Assembly (NCBI GenBank): GCA_016868835.1
Contig: VGFR01000004.1
Span: 1-51,926 of the forward strand
DNA from: Bacteroidota bacterium
GTDB lineage: Bacteria; Bacteroidota; Bacteroidia; Flavobacteriales_D; Sanyastnellaceae
Length of the DNA stretch: 51,926 bases
Direction: 5' to 3'
Below are positions 7,831-17,149 of this stretch, piece after piece. The notes under the pieces are model-generated. The model was not told the origin of the DNA, made no database searches, and saw only the letters and a list, made by a program, of their open reading frames with translations. How positions within the stretch are numbered: position 1 is the stretch's first letter; each line of letters begins with the position of its first letter. Position numbers and translations under genes: made by a program.

Positions 7831-10121
7831 TTTTTTCGAATGACCAATTCACGCGTTAATCCCTCCCCGTAATAATGGGTTAAGGTTAATCGCAAGTCCA
7901 ATAATGAGTGATTCATTCGTAACTCTTTCCAAGGAATGAAACAAATGGTCTGAAGGTGCTGGTTGATTTCAATTTGCCATTTTGAAATGTTTTTTGAATT
8001 CATGGTGTTGATTGTTCCAGTTGGAAGATATTCTTCAATTTTAATGTCAACATCAATGATGTATTCTGATTCATATTGATCATCAATCCAAACAATTTCA
8101 ATTCCGTCAGCTCGTCTTATATACGTGAGTAGTTGAGGAGCATAACTCGTCTTTAGCGCATTGAAAAAAGGTTTTTCAATTCCCAAATAATCAATGCTAC
8201 TCCATGAGAATGCAGGCCAAACATCATTCAACTGCCAGTACAAGGTACCTCCGCATCGCTCATTCGCACGCTGCGATTCAATTCCCCTGCACATGCCCTC
8301 TGCTTGCATGCGTTGGGTGAGCTGACCAAATTCCAGCAATGATTTCTTACTTGCCTTTGGATACCATCTTTCGGTATATGTTTTCATTAAAGTAAAACCC
8401 CTGCTGTGTTTTTGATGTTGCAAATAACCAACATCATTCAACGGCTTGGTGAGATCTCCGCTCATTAAATACAATACATCTTCACTTGGGAAACTTTGCA
8501 TGCCAAATTCACTCATGAAGCGCGGTATTTTCTTTTCCAAAACGGAAAACGGTTCTTCATCGTGCCAAAGTCCCCAATAATGCGAATCCCCTTCATGCTG
8601 CGATGCAGCATCGCCTCTTCCAAATCGGGGAGACGAAGGCCAATAGCTCATGATGGTGTATTTTTTTAACGTTTCAGGAAGTAGCTTCTCGAAAAGCGCA
8701 TCATACTCACTTTGTATACCTGCAACACTTTTTTCACGTAAACCAATTTTCCATCCCCATTTTTCCCAACCCTCTGCGTTCTCATTGTTTCCGCACCAAA
8801 GAGCAATGCAGGGGTGATAGGTAATTCGTTCAATGTTTTGTTCTGCTTCGCGTTTAACGTTGTTTAGGAAGTCTGAATTTCCCGGATACATGCTGCATGC
8901 AAACATGAAGTCTTGCCATATGAGTATCCCCATCTCATCGCATAAATCATAAAAGATATCATGCTCATAGATTCCGCCGCCCCAAACTCGCAGCATATTG
9001 AAATGCGCATCTTTACATTTTTGAAGCAATTCTCTATACTTCGTTTCATCTGGAACTTCAGGTAACATTACCAAGGGTATGTAATTGGCACCTTTCATGA
9101 AAATACGTTTGTCATTGACTAGAAAGTAAAAAGATTCGCCTTGATTGTCTTTTTCGTTAATCAATTTCACCGTTCGAATGCCCGTTTTTATCTCTTTTTC
9201 ATAGGAAGAATCATCCGTTTCAACAGTCAATTGGAACTGAATCAAATTTTGATCACCACTTTCATTTGGCCACCATAGTGGAACTTCAGAAGGCAATTGT
9301 AGGTCGAAGAATTTATGTTGTTTTCCAAATAACAAGGGTATGCTATCAGAAAAAATAATCTCATCTTCAAAAGCCAATTTCAACTTGCACGCTTTTTCAC
9401 TCGTGTTGTTGTAAAAGACATGCAGTCTTACTTGAATGGTGTCATTCTCAACAGACATGGTCTCTATGGCGCTCGATTGAATTTCAAAGCCATTATTGCC
9501 AATCAAATTGATGTCCTTGGTAATTCCACACGTAACGAGTCTTGGACCCCAATCCCACCCAAAATGATACTGTGGTTTACGAATTACCGCACGCACGCTG
9601 TCACCAGGTAGGGGCAGTATGCGGTTGCGAAGGATTTCTTGTGCAATGGGAACAACAGGAAAAAACCGAATGGTGAGTTGGTTGTTTTCAGGTTGAATTA
9701 TTTTTTTTACATCGAATTGGTATCGTGTAAATGCATTGTTACATTTTCCAAGAACAACATTGTTCAAGATCACTTCTGCGTGTGTATCAATGCCGTTAAG
9801 TTGCAGATAGATTTCTTTTTTTTCGAGAATGTCTGAGTCAATGGCGAAATGATTCAATTCATACACCCACGTTTTGCTTTCAACCCATTGCACCTCGCGT
9901 TCATTGGTTCCAATCAAGGGCTCTGGAATAATCATGCTATTCATCAGGTCAGTATGCACATTACCCGGAACTTGAGCAGACATGATTTCTGTTGAATTGA
10001 ATTCGTGAAATTCCCAATAGACAACGTCTGAATTGAGCGACTGTACTGCCGTTTGTGCGAATGAATGTAAATTCATGAGCAGATAAAGAATTAAGGTGAA
10101 ATTAATTTTGTGCACTTTCAA
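7827..10121 (-). CDS. Secreted glycoside hydrolase family 2 beta-mannosidase
   Basis: A 764-residue GH2 enzyme, expected to release terminal beta-linked mannose outside the cytoplasm. Residues 1-23 form a signal peptide ending LHSFAQ. The sugar-binding domain contains WVYELNH, LNGIDTHAEVILNN and the mannosidase-type QYHFGWDWGPRL. The TIM barrel has MKGANYIP, MLRVWGGGIYE, then WCGNNEN with the acid/base Glu (about residue 445), and FMSEFGMQS with the nucleophile Glu (about 536). The start is not ATG: TTG at 10121 directly follows an in-frame stop, and GTG at 10115 is the alternative; both keep the signal peptide. It overlaps the upstream glycosyltransferase by 20 bp, so it is probably coupled to the polysaccharide operon as its last gene. 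It could trim or recycle the cluster's own glycan. Confidence 0.93.
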   Translation of the reverse strand: MKVHKINFTLILYLLMNLHSFAQTAVQSLNSDVVYWEFHEFNSTEIMSAQVPGNVHTDLMNSMIIPEPLIGTNEREVQWVESKTWVYELNHFAIDSDILEKKEIYLQLNGIDTHAEVILNNVVLGKCNNAFTRYQFDVKKIIQPENNQLTIRFFPVVPIAQEILRNRILPLPGDSVRAVIRKPQYHFGWDWGPRLVTCGITKDINLIGNNGFEIQSSAIETMSVENDTIQVRLHVFYNNTSEKACKLKLAFEDEIIFSDSIPLLFGKQHKFFDLQLPSEVPLWWPNESGDQNLIQFQLTVETDDSSYEKEIKTGIRTVKLINEKDNQGESFYFLVNDKRIFMKGANYIPLVMLPEVPDETKYRELLQKCKDAHFNMLRVWGGGIYEHDIFYDLCDEMGILIWQDFMFACSMYPGNSDFLNNVKREAEQNIERITYHPCIALWCGNNENAEGWEKWGWKIGLREKSVAGIQSEYDALFEKLLPETLKKYTIMSYWPSSPRFGRGDAASQHEGDSHYWGLWHDEEPFSVLEKKIPRFMSEFGMQSFPSEDVLYLMSGDLTKPLNDVGYLQHQKHSRGFTLMKTYTERWYPKASKKSLLEFGQLTQRMQAEGMCRGIESQRANERCGGTLYWQLNDVWPAFSWSSIDYLGIEKPFFNALKTSYAPQLLTYIRRADGIEIVWIDDQYESEYIIDVDIKIEEYLPTGTINTMNSKNISKWQIEINQHLQTICFIPWKELRMNHSLLDLRLTLTHYYGEGLTRELVIRKN

Positions 10122-11310
10122 TTAATTTTTGAGCAAGCGAATGGTAAGTATGGTGTTCAAGTACAAACGCTCTTCCGCGTTGGCCCATGGCTATTCGATC
10201 TTCATTCGTTAACTGAGCTAAGGTTTCAATTGCGGTAATCAATTCTTCCTTATTTCCCGGCGTAACAGAAATTCCGCATTGTGCTTCATCTACAGGCTTG
10301 TTACCCGAATCAATATTGTAAATAATTGGTTTTGCTGCTTGCATGTAGTCGAATAGTTTATTCGGAGAAACTCCAAATCGAAAGAGTGGGTCTGCCCGAA
10401 GCCCCAAGTAGCAGATATCAAATGTTCCAAGTTTTTCTAGAAAATCTTTTTTCTCAACTGGAGGTAATACAGTGACATTTTTAATTTTTTTCGCTCTTTC
10501 TTTTAAATGTATTTCATCATCGCCTTTACCCATAAGAATAAATTCAATGTTTTGCCGATCTTTCAATTCTTCGGCGGCATCAAGCAGGAAATCAAGTGCA
10601 TTGGCTTTTCCTAAAGATCCACCATAACCGATAACCAATTTTTTCGAATGTTCATTCGGTTGAATTGCACCCGCAGAAATGCTTGAATCTATTCCGTTGG
10701 GAATGTATACAAAGCGATTGGGTTGCATACCACCGTTCAAAAAGTGCGATTCTGCACATGGCAGCAGAGATATAATTTTATCGCTTTTCCGATAGGCTTT
10801 CTTTTCGAAATAACGCATAAAAGCCACCAGCGGATGATACTTCGATAGTCCACCGAGTTCCATGAGCGTTAAAGGCCAAATGTCTCGAACCTCAAAAAAT
10901 ACTTTCGCTTGAAATTTCTTTCTCCACTTCAAAGCAACTTGAATGGGAAGCATAGATGGTGAAGAAACAACAATGATAGTGGGTTGAGGCAATTCATGTG
11001 TGGGGAGAAAAAACAAGCGCCAAGCAAAAACAAGCATATTCCAAAATCTGCCAATGGAAATACTTTTCGCATATGCAGGTGTGCGCACCCAGCAGTAGTG
11101 AATCATTTCTCGATTTTCGAAATTGAACTTATTGTTGTTCGGAGGTAATTTTCGAAATAAATGGGAATAGGTTGAACTAAGAATGGCAACCTCATGGCCC
11201 CTGGCTATCAATTCTTTTGCGAATTGATATTGTCTGTATTGCATGCCTATGTTAGGTGCACCTGCATATTGGCTCACAAACCATACGGTTTCCTTTTTGA
11301 AAGTGCTCAT
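10102..11310 (-). CDS. Family 4 glycosyltransferase, WbuB-like
   Basis: A 402-residue GT-B glycosyltransferase. The N-terminal acceptor domain shows QYAGAPNIGMQYRQYQFAKEL and VSSPSMLPIQVALKWRKKF, with VFFEVRDIWPLTL, typical of WbuB-like N-acetylfucosaminyl-type transferases. The donor domain (about 215-400) has VIGYGGSLGKANALDFLLDAA and GVSPNKLFDYMQAAKPI, where the conserved acidic and Lys residues would contact the nucleotide sugar. No membrane helix is evident. The ATGA overlap with the upstream gene and the 20-bp overlap with the mannosidase mark it as part of one operon. Donor and acceptor are unknown. Confidence 0.88.
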   Translation of the reverse strand: MSTFKKETVWFVSQYAGAPNIGMQYRQYQFAKELIARGHEVAILSSTYSHLFRKLPPNNNKFNFENREMIHYCWVRTPAYAKSISIGRFWNMLVFAWRLFFLPTHELPQPTIIVVSSPSMLPIQVALKWRKKFQAKVFFEVRDIWPLTLMELGGLSKYHPLVAFMRYFEKKAYRKSDKIISLLPCAESHFLNGGMQPNRFVYIPNGIDSSISAGAIQPNEHSKKLVIGYGGSLGKANALDFLLDAAEELKDRQNIEFILMGKGDDEIHLKERAKKIKNVTVLPPVEKKDFLEKLGTFDICYLGLRADPLFRFGVSPNKLFDYMQAAKPIIYNIDSGNKPVDEAQCGISVTPGNKEELITAIETLAQLTNEDRIAMGQRGRAFVLEHHTYHSLAQKLIESAQN

Positions 11311-12332
11311 GCGTGAATTAGACTTTTATATAATTCGAAATACGCTTCACCGCATTCTTTTCGAATGGCCAGTGTTTTAATTTTCGCTCGATTAACACTT
11401 GCATAGTCTTCATCAAGAAGGGTAATGGCCTCAAATAATGGATTGGAATTTTCTTTTCGAATAATTCCTGTTTTACCATCCTCTATCCATTCTTTGGTCA
11501 CAGGTAAATTGGGTAGCACCGGCAAACACCCATGCGCTAGAGCTTCAAGCATGCTTATTGCCGTGCCATCGCTTTGAGGAATGGATATGTAAATTTTAGA
11601 CTTGCTATAACACATGGCATTCTCTTCTGGGCTCAGCCATCCCACAAATGAAATGGAATCATGTGCGTTGCACTGATTAACCAATTGCCTCAAATTTTCT
11701 GTTTCTTGTCCGCTACCTGCAACTATTAATTTCCATGTCGGATGTGCTTGCTTAAACTCAATAAAATATTGAATGATCAATTCAATGTTATACAACTTTT
11801 CATGCAATCGATTCGAAAAAACAAGGTCTTCTTTTTGTTGAAGTTCAGGAACTTCAGCAATGCCATATTGTTGCCAGCGGTACTTTGAATCATGACTGTG
11901 AATTTCTTTCATAGCCTGAATCATTTGGTTCGAGTTAGCCGTAATGCATGCGCTGCGTTCTAAAGTTCGTTTGGTTATGCATTTGAATAAAATGTTTTTT
12001 TTCGGCATCAGTAAAACATCACTTCCCCAAGAGGTTGAAACAATTGGAATACCCAATTTACTCGCTGCTAGTGCTGCAAAATATGCGAGTCTGTTGATTT
12101 GGTGAATATGAACAAGGTGGGGATTTAAATCTCGAAGCCAATGTTTTAATTTTCGATAATTGATGATCCATTGAATGGGATTCAGTGAACGAAATGAAAA
12201 TGCACCCTGCGTGCGAACTTGTGGGTAATCAATTTCGCTTTCTGAAATAAAATGTATTTCACATTGTTCTGGAAGTGAATCCAGGAAATTCTTATTGTGA
12301 ATGGATTTCGCTCCAACTATGACAATTTTCAT
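11307..12332 (-). CDS. Family 4 glycosyltransferase
   Basis: A 341-residue GT-B protein. The N-terminal domain contains LNPHLVHIHQINRLAYFAALAA and IPIVSTSWGSDVLL, the usual 'look in the host city for a path' segment of GT4 enzymes. The donor domain has WKLIVAGSGQE, SISFVGWLSPEE, YISIPQSDGTAISMLEALAHGCLPV and a GKTGII-type loop. The E in MLEALA is the conserved acidic residue of the EX7E motif region. The gene overlaps both neighbours by ATGA, indicating coupled translation. It probably adds one sugar to a lipid-linked glycan at the cytoplasmic membrane; the sugar is unknown. Confidence 0.87.
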   Translation of the reverse strand: MKIVIVGAKSIHNKNFLDSLPEQCEIHFISESEIDYPQVRTQGAFSFRSLNPIQWIINYRKLKHWLRDLNPHLVHIHQINRLAYFAALAASKLGIPIVSTSWGSDVLLMPKKNILFKCITKRTLERSACITANSNQMIQAMKEIHSHDSKYRWQQYGIAEVPELQQKEDLVFSNRLHEKLYNIELIIQYFIEFKQAHPTWKLIVAGSGQETENLRQLVNQCNAHDSISFVGWLSPEENAMCYSKSKIYISIPQSDGTAISMLEALAHGCLPVLPNLPVTKEWIEDGKTGIIRKENSNPLFEAITLLDEDYASVNRAKIKTLAIRKECGEAYFELYKSLIHA

Positions 12333-13546
12333 ATTTCACAAAGTTCAAGAATGAGATGTTTAAGTTGCTTCACACCTTCTTTTCGATGCAACAATTGAAC
12401 TTGCGCGTGATTTGGAATTCGCAGGTTGTTGCTCTTCCAGTCTTCAATCAGTTGTAAAATTTCATTTTCAATTTCTTCAACTGAAGAGAATTCAGCAACA
12501 TAACCCCCATGCAAGGAATGTATTAATTGTGCAGCCACATCGTCTTTGTCGATCAAACCGAGTACAGGTCTACAAACAGAAAGATAATCATACAATTTTA
12601 CAGTGTAGAAACCTTTCATTTCTGTTCTCGGGTGTATCAGTATGTTGGCATGCATGGTTTGCATTTTTGCTATTGCCTTTTCATAGGGAAGTCCTGAGTG
12701 CAAATGCACATACGGGCGAAGCTTTTCAGGGATAGAGAAATTCGCATGCGCTCCTACTAAATGAAGTTCAATGGGTAAGTATTCATGTTTTTGCAATGCA
12801 TTCTCCCATGCTTGGAAAAGTGTGGTGGGTTTTCTACTTCCGTAAAACGTACCAAAATAACCAAGTCGAAGTGTATCACCCTTTTCAATGTGTACAGTTG
12901 GAATAGAGTGGTTGTATCCGTTTTGTATTTCAATGATACGTGGAACTTTCGAACACTTGCTTTCAAACGAATTTACAATAGGTAAACTTACGGTTGTAAT
13001 TGCGTTGGCATGTTGCTCCAACTGTTTTTCAAATGCTGCAAATTTTTCTCGTGCACTCGGTGTTGCAAGCGCATTTCCCGACATCTCATCGCGCATGTCT
13101 GCAATCCAAGGAATATTAGCAAATGCATTTTTAAATTGAATGGCCACTTCATGTGCTTCTTGCGGTGCAAATGAAGAGATGATGCAATCAAATGGTCTCT
13201 CTGCGTGATCAGTCACTAGTTTATTTAAGGCCTTATTCACCCACTGCTTTAGAGGCTTTCGAATGACCTTTCCAACAATAATTCTCAACGCGGTTTTTAT
13301 CTGATGCGCAAGTTTAGAATCATTTGTACTGCTCTTCAGTTTCGATAAAAGAATGTGAGAAGGAAAACGATTCACTTGAATGATATCGTTCAGATCGGCA
13401 AGTGAAATTGTATCTCCGAGTGTATAAACAACTACATCGAAATCTTCATTTAAGTAAGTAGCAAACGCCTCCATGCGCAAAGTGGCCACACTTGAAATGG
13501 GTGGGTACCATGTGGTAATGAGGGCTATTCGCTTACGACTGAACAA
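12329..13546 (-). CDS. GT-B glycosyltransferase (GT4-like)
   Basis: A 405-residue protein with the two-domain GT-B layout. The opening LITTWYPPISSVATLRMEAFATYL is the classic GT4 start in which the acceptor-binding loop follows the first strand. IPWIADMRDEMSGN corresponds to the inter-strand DxRD-like segment. The donor half has RLGYFGTFYGSRKPTTLFQAW, NILIHPRTEMKGF and TVKLYDYLSVCRPVLGLI. The start is TTG, because no in-frame ATG precedes the conserved region. It overlaps the upstream gene by 14 bp and the next by ATGA. Substrate specificity cannot be read from sequence. Confidence 0.82.
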   Translation of the reverse strand: MFSRKRIALITTWYPPISSVATLRMEAFATYLNEDFDVVVYTLGDTISLADLNDIIQVNRFPSHILLSKLKSSTNDSKLAHQIKTALRIIVGKVIRKPLKQWVNKALNKLVTDHAERPFDCIISSFAPQEAHEVAIQFKNAFANIPWIADMRDEMSGNALATPSAREKFAAFEKQLEQHANAITTVSLPIVNSFESKCSKVPRIIEIQNGYNHSIPTVHIEKGDTLRLGYFGTFYGSRKPTTLFQAWENALQKHEYLPIELHLVGAHANFSIPEKLRPYVHLHSGLPYEKAIAKMQTMHANILIHPRTEMKGFYTVKLYDYLSVCRPVLGLIDKDDVAAQLIHSLHGGYVAEFSSVEEIENEILQLIEDWKSNNLRIPNHAQVQLLHRKEGVKQLKHLILELCEI

Positions 13547-14444
13547 GGTTTTTAATTTTGTTGTAGTATGAAGTTAGGATATTTTCTGAGCTGTAAATTT
13601 CGTTTGTTTTTTCGGCTATTTCATGGCGGGGAGCTAAATTTCTATCCTCAATTCTCTGTATAGCAATTTGAAATTGACGAACCGCATCGTCTTTCGTTTT
13701 ACACAACAGCACATGTTCATCAGGCAATGTCATTAAAATTTCTGCACCTGTGCTCATAGCTTCAATAACTGAAACGGGATATCCGTCATGCGCTGTTAAA
13801 CGGAGAAAAATGGGGTGCTCACGAAGTTCTTGAATGAAAATACTGCGGTTGACCCAACCCAAAAAGCGAATGTTTTCTGGTACTGCCTGTTCTGGTTTTT
13901 CCATTCCACATACAGTGAATGCAATATTCGGAAAATGTTGGGCAAGGTGCACCAAGTATGTAAATCCGTAAAAATCTTGACGGTTCTCAGCAATGTACGT
14001 CATGGCTTTGATTTGCTGGTATTGTTCAATACGGTCAATGGACTCTATGCATTTGAAAGTTTGTCGAACAGGACTCAGGCCAACGCTTTTTAATTCGTCT
14101 TCCAACCAATCAGAATCTGCGAAATGCGTGGCATAATCAATATATTTTTTTTCCAGAGTGCCATTCTTAAATCGGTCCATGGCAAGCAGTGCATCTGTTC
14201 CTTGCCACTGCATGAGCAATTTCTTTTTCCAGAAAAGCACCCAATTTAAACTGCCGCTTTTATCTGTTACTCCGTTCATTGATATGACAAGATCTGCAAA
14301 CGGTACAAAAAGTAAAAAGCGAAGTTGATCCCATTTTGAATAATACGTATTCAAAAAAACAAAACTGCTCTCAGGGTATGCAGTGCTTAACTTTTGAGAC
14401 AGGTCTTTCCCGAAGAAGGGCAATCCACTAATGATGACGCGCAT
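13533..14444 (-). CDS. GT-B glycosyltransferase, short form
   Basis: A 303-residue protein. The N-terminal half is short for a GT-B enzyme (MRVIISGLPFFGKDL, then FADLVISMNGVTD and LLMQWQGTDALLA). The C-terminal donor half is recognisable: FAFTVCGMEKPEQ-like strand, IRFLGWVNRSIF, then FLRLTAHDGYPVSVIEAMSTGAEILM, the GT4-type nucleotide-sugar site with the conserved Glu. It lacks membrane helices. The ATG lies inside the end of the broken flippase (17-bp overlap). Translation may therefore have depended on the flippase reading frame, which is now shifted upstream but restored near the 3' end. Confidence 0.75.
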   Translation of the reverse strand: MRVIISGLPFFGKDLSQKLSTAYPESSFVFLNTYYSKWDQLRFLLFVPFADLVISMNGVTDKSGSLNWVLFWKKKLLMQWQGTDALLAMDRFKNGTLEKKYIDYATHFADSDWLEDELKSVGLSPVRQTFKCIESIDRIEQYQQIKAMTYIAENRQDFYGFTYLVHLAQHFPNIAFTVCGMEKPEQAVPENIRFLGWVNRSIFIQELREHPIFLRLTAHDGYPVSVIEAMSTGAEILMTLPDEHVLLCKTKDDAVRQFQIAIQRIEDRNLAPRHEIAEKTNEIYSSENILTSYYNKIKNLVQS

Positions 14445-15641
14445 TGTGTTTTCGAATTAAGTGAATATACCACAAGAGAATGAATAAATAATAACCAACA
14501 AAACTCAAAGAGTAAGACCACAATGCATCTTCGAATTTCCAATTGCAAATTGCCGTGAAAAGTAACAGGCTCAGTGTAATTGCGTACCCCAATAAGCTAA
14601 ACAGAAACGCTTGTTTTTGTTTGCCGAAAATAAGCGGGGTTGTAGATAGGGGGGAAGTTAAAAAGAGCAGGGTTAGGGCCGGTGACATTATTTGCGCGTA
14701 GTGCCCTGCCAACGTCCATTTTTCACCCAAATACCAGCTGAAAATAGTTGGTCCGAAAAATAGTGTGACAAGTAGAAATAGCAATCCGAAAACGGCTGAA
14801 GTGAAAAGAGTTTTCTTTAGTAGCTGATGAATGGAAGTGTTGTTGTTTTTGTGCTGAGCAGCTTCTGCAAAAAAGAGCTGAGATGAAGAGCCCGTAATCA
14901 ATGTAATTGGAGCTCGAACATAGCGATGCATTATAGCAAAGAGTCCCAATTCAAGTTTTCCGAAATAAAAAGTAATGATCCAGAAAAGTAAAAATTGAGT
15001 GGCAAACATATCTGTAAAGGCATGCAGTGAATTAATCAACGGAAAGTCGCGGTATTCCTTTAAACGTTCCCACGAAAATTTTTTATAATTCTTACTTTCA
15101 ATTTTAGATTGAAACATAAGCATGATGGCGTTCATGAATTGAGAAAGTAGCCAACTCAAAATGAGTCCATCTACACCCCAAATAAGGTATCCAAATGCAG
15201 CCGCCGCAAGATTGTTAACGAGTGTTTGCGAACTTGTATGTTACTGAAAATATTCAGAAGTCCGTAACTAAGCACACCCAGTGGTACAAGCCATAAATAA
15301 GATGCGAGGGTTTCGTCATGGTACAAGTATGCAATTTCCTTTTGAAAAAAAATAACGCAAGTCGAAAGAAAGAATGTGATTCCAACAAACCCCCATGCAT
15401 TCCAAAGAATTTCTTTCGCATGATCATCAGAGGCGGGTATGGGTATGGCCATTTCCAATCTACCTGAGGCCACAATTCCGAATACACCAACAATAGCCAT
15501 GTAATTGGCTGCTACGGCGAAATCTTCTGGAGAGTATAATCGTGCAAGAATTGGCGCAACTAGAAATGGAATGAGTTGGCTCAGAATGTTCCCTGAGAAG
15601 AGTGTAATGAAATTCTTTGAATATTTTGAAACCTGAATCAC
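14428..15641 (-). pseudogene. MOP-superfamily polysaccharide flippase (Wzx-like), disrupted by a frame-changing deletion
   Basis: Two adjacent reading frames together make one flippase of about 410 residues. The 5' part (15171-15641, GTG start) encodes residues 1-138, from MIQVSKYSKNFITL with several helices through LLNIFSNIQVR, then runs out of frame into a TAG. The 3' part resumes in another frame at about 15230 with QTLVNNLAAAAFGYLIWGVDGLIL and continues to 14428. Aligning with the intact paralogue next door (NLLSTKLER, eight residues, then ILTNIGVNGL) shows that about eight codons are missing at the junction. The lesion is therefore a small deletion with frame change, not a one-base slip. 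It could be a real pseudogene, a phase-variable state or an assembly error. Its product would have moved lipid-linked oligosaccharide across the cytoplasmic membrane. Confidence 0.85.
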
Positions 15642-16867
15642 CGTCTTGGTTTAGATAAATAAAGATACCATCCAAATTGAATGAGAAGCACAAGTGCACT
15701 ACCAATGGAATAGCCAATTAACGCAATGTCTATACTTCGTACATATACACCATAAAGAAGTGTTCCAAGTTTAACAACCAAGTCGAATAAGGTAAACACT
15801 AGAGCTGTTTTTTGCTTTTCTTCTAAGATGGCCACAAAAGAAAAAGGTGATACACAGAAATTGAATACAAAATAGATGGAGAGGTATCGAGCAAAAATGC
15901 CTGACATGGTCCAATCTTCCCCGAAGAACCAAGCAAACAATTCAGGACCCCAAATGAATATGCAAATAGCAAAAACGAAACTCATGATAAAGAGCAATCC
16001 AGCCGTTTTTAGTATCAGATGCTGATAGGATTGTTTTTCGTGATGAAGTTCAGATGCCTTGTTGAACTGCACTTGAAATACCGTATTACTTACCAACGTA
16101 ACTGGAGCTTGAATTAATTTCCAAGTCATGAAATACCATCCCGCTTCTTGCCCACCGAATAAGATATTAAGTAGCCAAATTGTTCCACTTAATTGCAATG
16201 TTTCAATGATGCCTTGAGTGGTGTTGAATACGGCATGCGTTTTAAGCGTTAACCATTTTTCTTTCCAATTCGAAATTTCTTTTCCAACACGCTTGGCACC
16301 TATTCCGAATCGTAAAAAGAATAAAGAAACAAACTGACCAATCAGGAAGCCCAATATGAGTCCGTTTGAACCCATATAGAAATAACCAAATAGAATAGAT
16401 AATCCATTCACGCCAATGTTCGTTAGTATGCGGTAGCTAACGTTTAAATTGTAACGTTCAAGTTTTGTAGAAAGTAAATTGAAAATTTGTGGCTGAGCAA
16501 CAGCTACAACACCAAGTGGAATTAGTGTTACGAATAAATTCAATTGACCAATGGCTAAATAAAACAATACCACAAAAACAGCAAGTCCGCCAGTGAACTT
16601 CCATAGAGTATGATTGGCGTGCTGCGCGAAATCAATTGCTTCCTCTGTTGTTTTGCTGCTCGGAATTAAGTATTCAATTCTCAACGTGGCAGCCACAGCA
16701 AGCGTAATAATTAAAGAATAGAATAGCCCGAATTCTGCAAAATCGTGTGACGTAAAGAGCCTACTTAAAAGTGGAGCTGTTGCGTAGGTAATGAGCTGTC
16801 CAATCCCCGTTGCAAATGCCAGCTTTGCAATTTTAAACAGTTGAATGTTTTGGAAGAGTTGCTTCAT
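15638..16867 (-). CDS. MOP-superfamily polysaccharide flippase (Wzx-like)
   Basis: A 409-residue integral membrane protein with about 12 predicted hydrophobic segments, starting FQNIQLFKIAKLAFATGIGQLITYATAPLLSRLF. It is related along its length to the broken gene immediately downstream: the paired motifs FGYFYMGSNGLILGFLIGQ and WFFGEDWTMSG are matched there by FGYLIWGVDGLIL and WYLGEKWTLAG, so the two look like an old tandem duplication. Family members translocate undecaprenyl-linked oligosaccharide units to the periplasmic face. The stop (TGA) overlaps the GTG of the downstream gene by 4 bp. With its neighbour broken, this may be the only working flippase of the cluster. Confidence 0.88.
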   Translation of the reverse strand: MKQLFQNIQLFKIAKLAFATGIGQLITYATAPLLSRLFTSHDFAEFGLFYSLIITLAVAATLRIEYLIPSSKTTEEAIDFAQHANHTLWKFTGGLAVFVVLFYLAIGQLNLFVTLIPLGVVAVAQPQIFNLLSTKLERYNLNVSYRILTNIGVNGLSILFGYFYMGSNGLILGFLIGQFVSLFFLRFGIGAKRVGKEISNWKEKWLTLKTHAVFNTTQGIIETLQLSGTIWLLNILFGGQEAGWYFMTWKLIQAPVTLVSNTVFQVQFNKASELHHEKQSYQHLILKTAGLLFIMSFVFAICIFIWGPELFAWFFGEDWTMSGIFARYLSIYFVFNFCVSPFSFVAILEEKQKTALVFTLFDLVVKLGTLLYGVYVRSIDIALIGYSIGSALVLLIQFGWYLYLSKPRR

Positions 16868-16882
16868 TCGTTTTCTTTACAT

Positions 16883-17149
16883 TCAAGGCTGATCTGGTAA
16901 ATGCATCCAATGACTAACTGCATTGAAATATTGATTCGAATGTCCTTCACCTTTCCAAAAATGAACACCAAACTTTTCCATTTTAACGGGGTCATTCAGA
17001 AAAAAATTCTTTTGAAAATGTAAAATCATGACTTCTCTCAATTCCACGTCTCCGGTTTTACCAGGTGCGTGAAATTGATGATTCGGAACAAATGCCAAAA
17101 CACGTTGCCCATCCTCAGGAAGTTCTTCAGAAAGTGCAATCCATTTCAT
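16883..17149 (-). CDS. DUF551-domain protein
   Basis: An 88-residue protein with the DUF551 layout: N-terminal WIALSEELPEDGQRVLAF and C-terminal VSHWMHLPDQP, matching the family's W-I-x-V-x-x-x-L-P and T-H-W-M-P-L-P ends. The central part is variable. DUF551 proteins are small and often found in phages, but here the gene sits inside an operon of chromosomal genes. It overlaps the paaG-like stop by one base and ends 15 bp before the flippase. No function is known. Confidence 0.7.
   Translation of the reverse strand: MKWIALSEELPEDGQRVLAFVPNHQFHAPGKTGDVELREVMILHFQKNFFLNDPVKMEKFGVHFWKGEGHSNQYFNAVSHWMHLPDQP

Noticed and set aside
16883-17149. Prophage remnant, because DUF551 proteins are frequent in phages
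   Set aside because: No integrase, structural gene, attachment repeat or composition change is visible around it, and it sits inside an operon of chromosomal genes.
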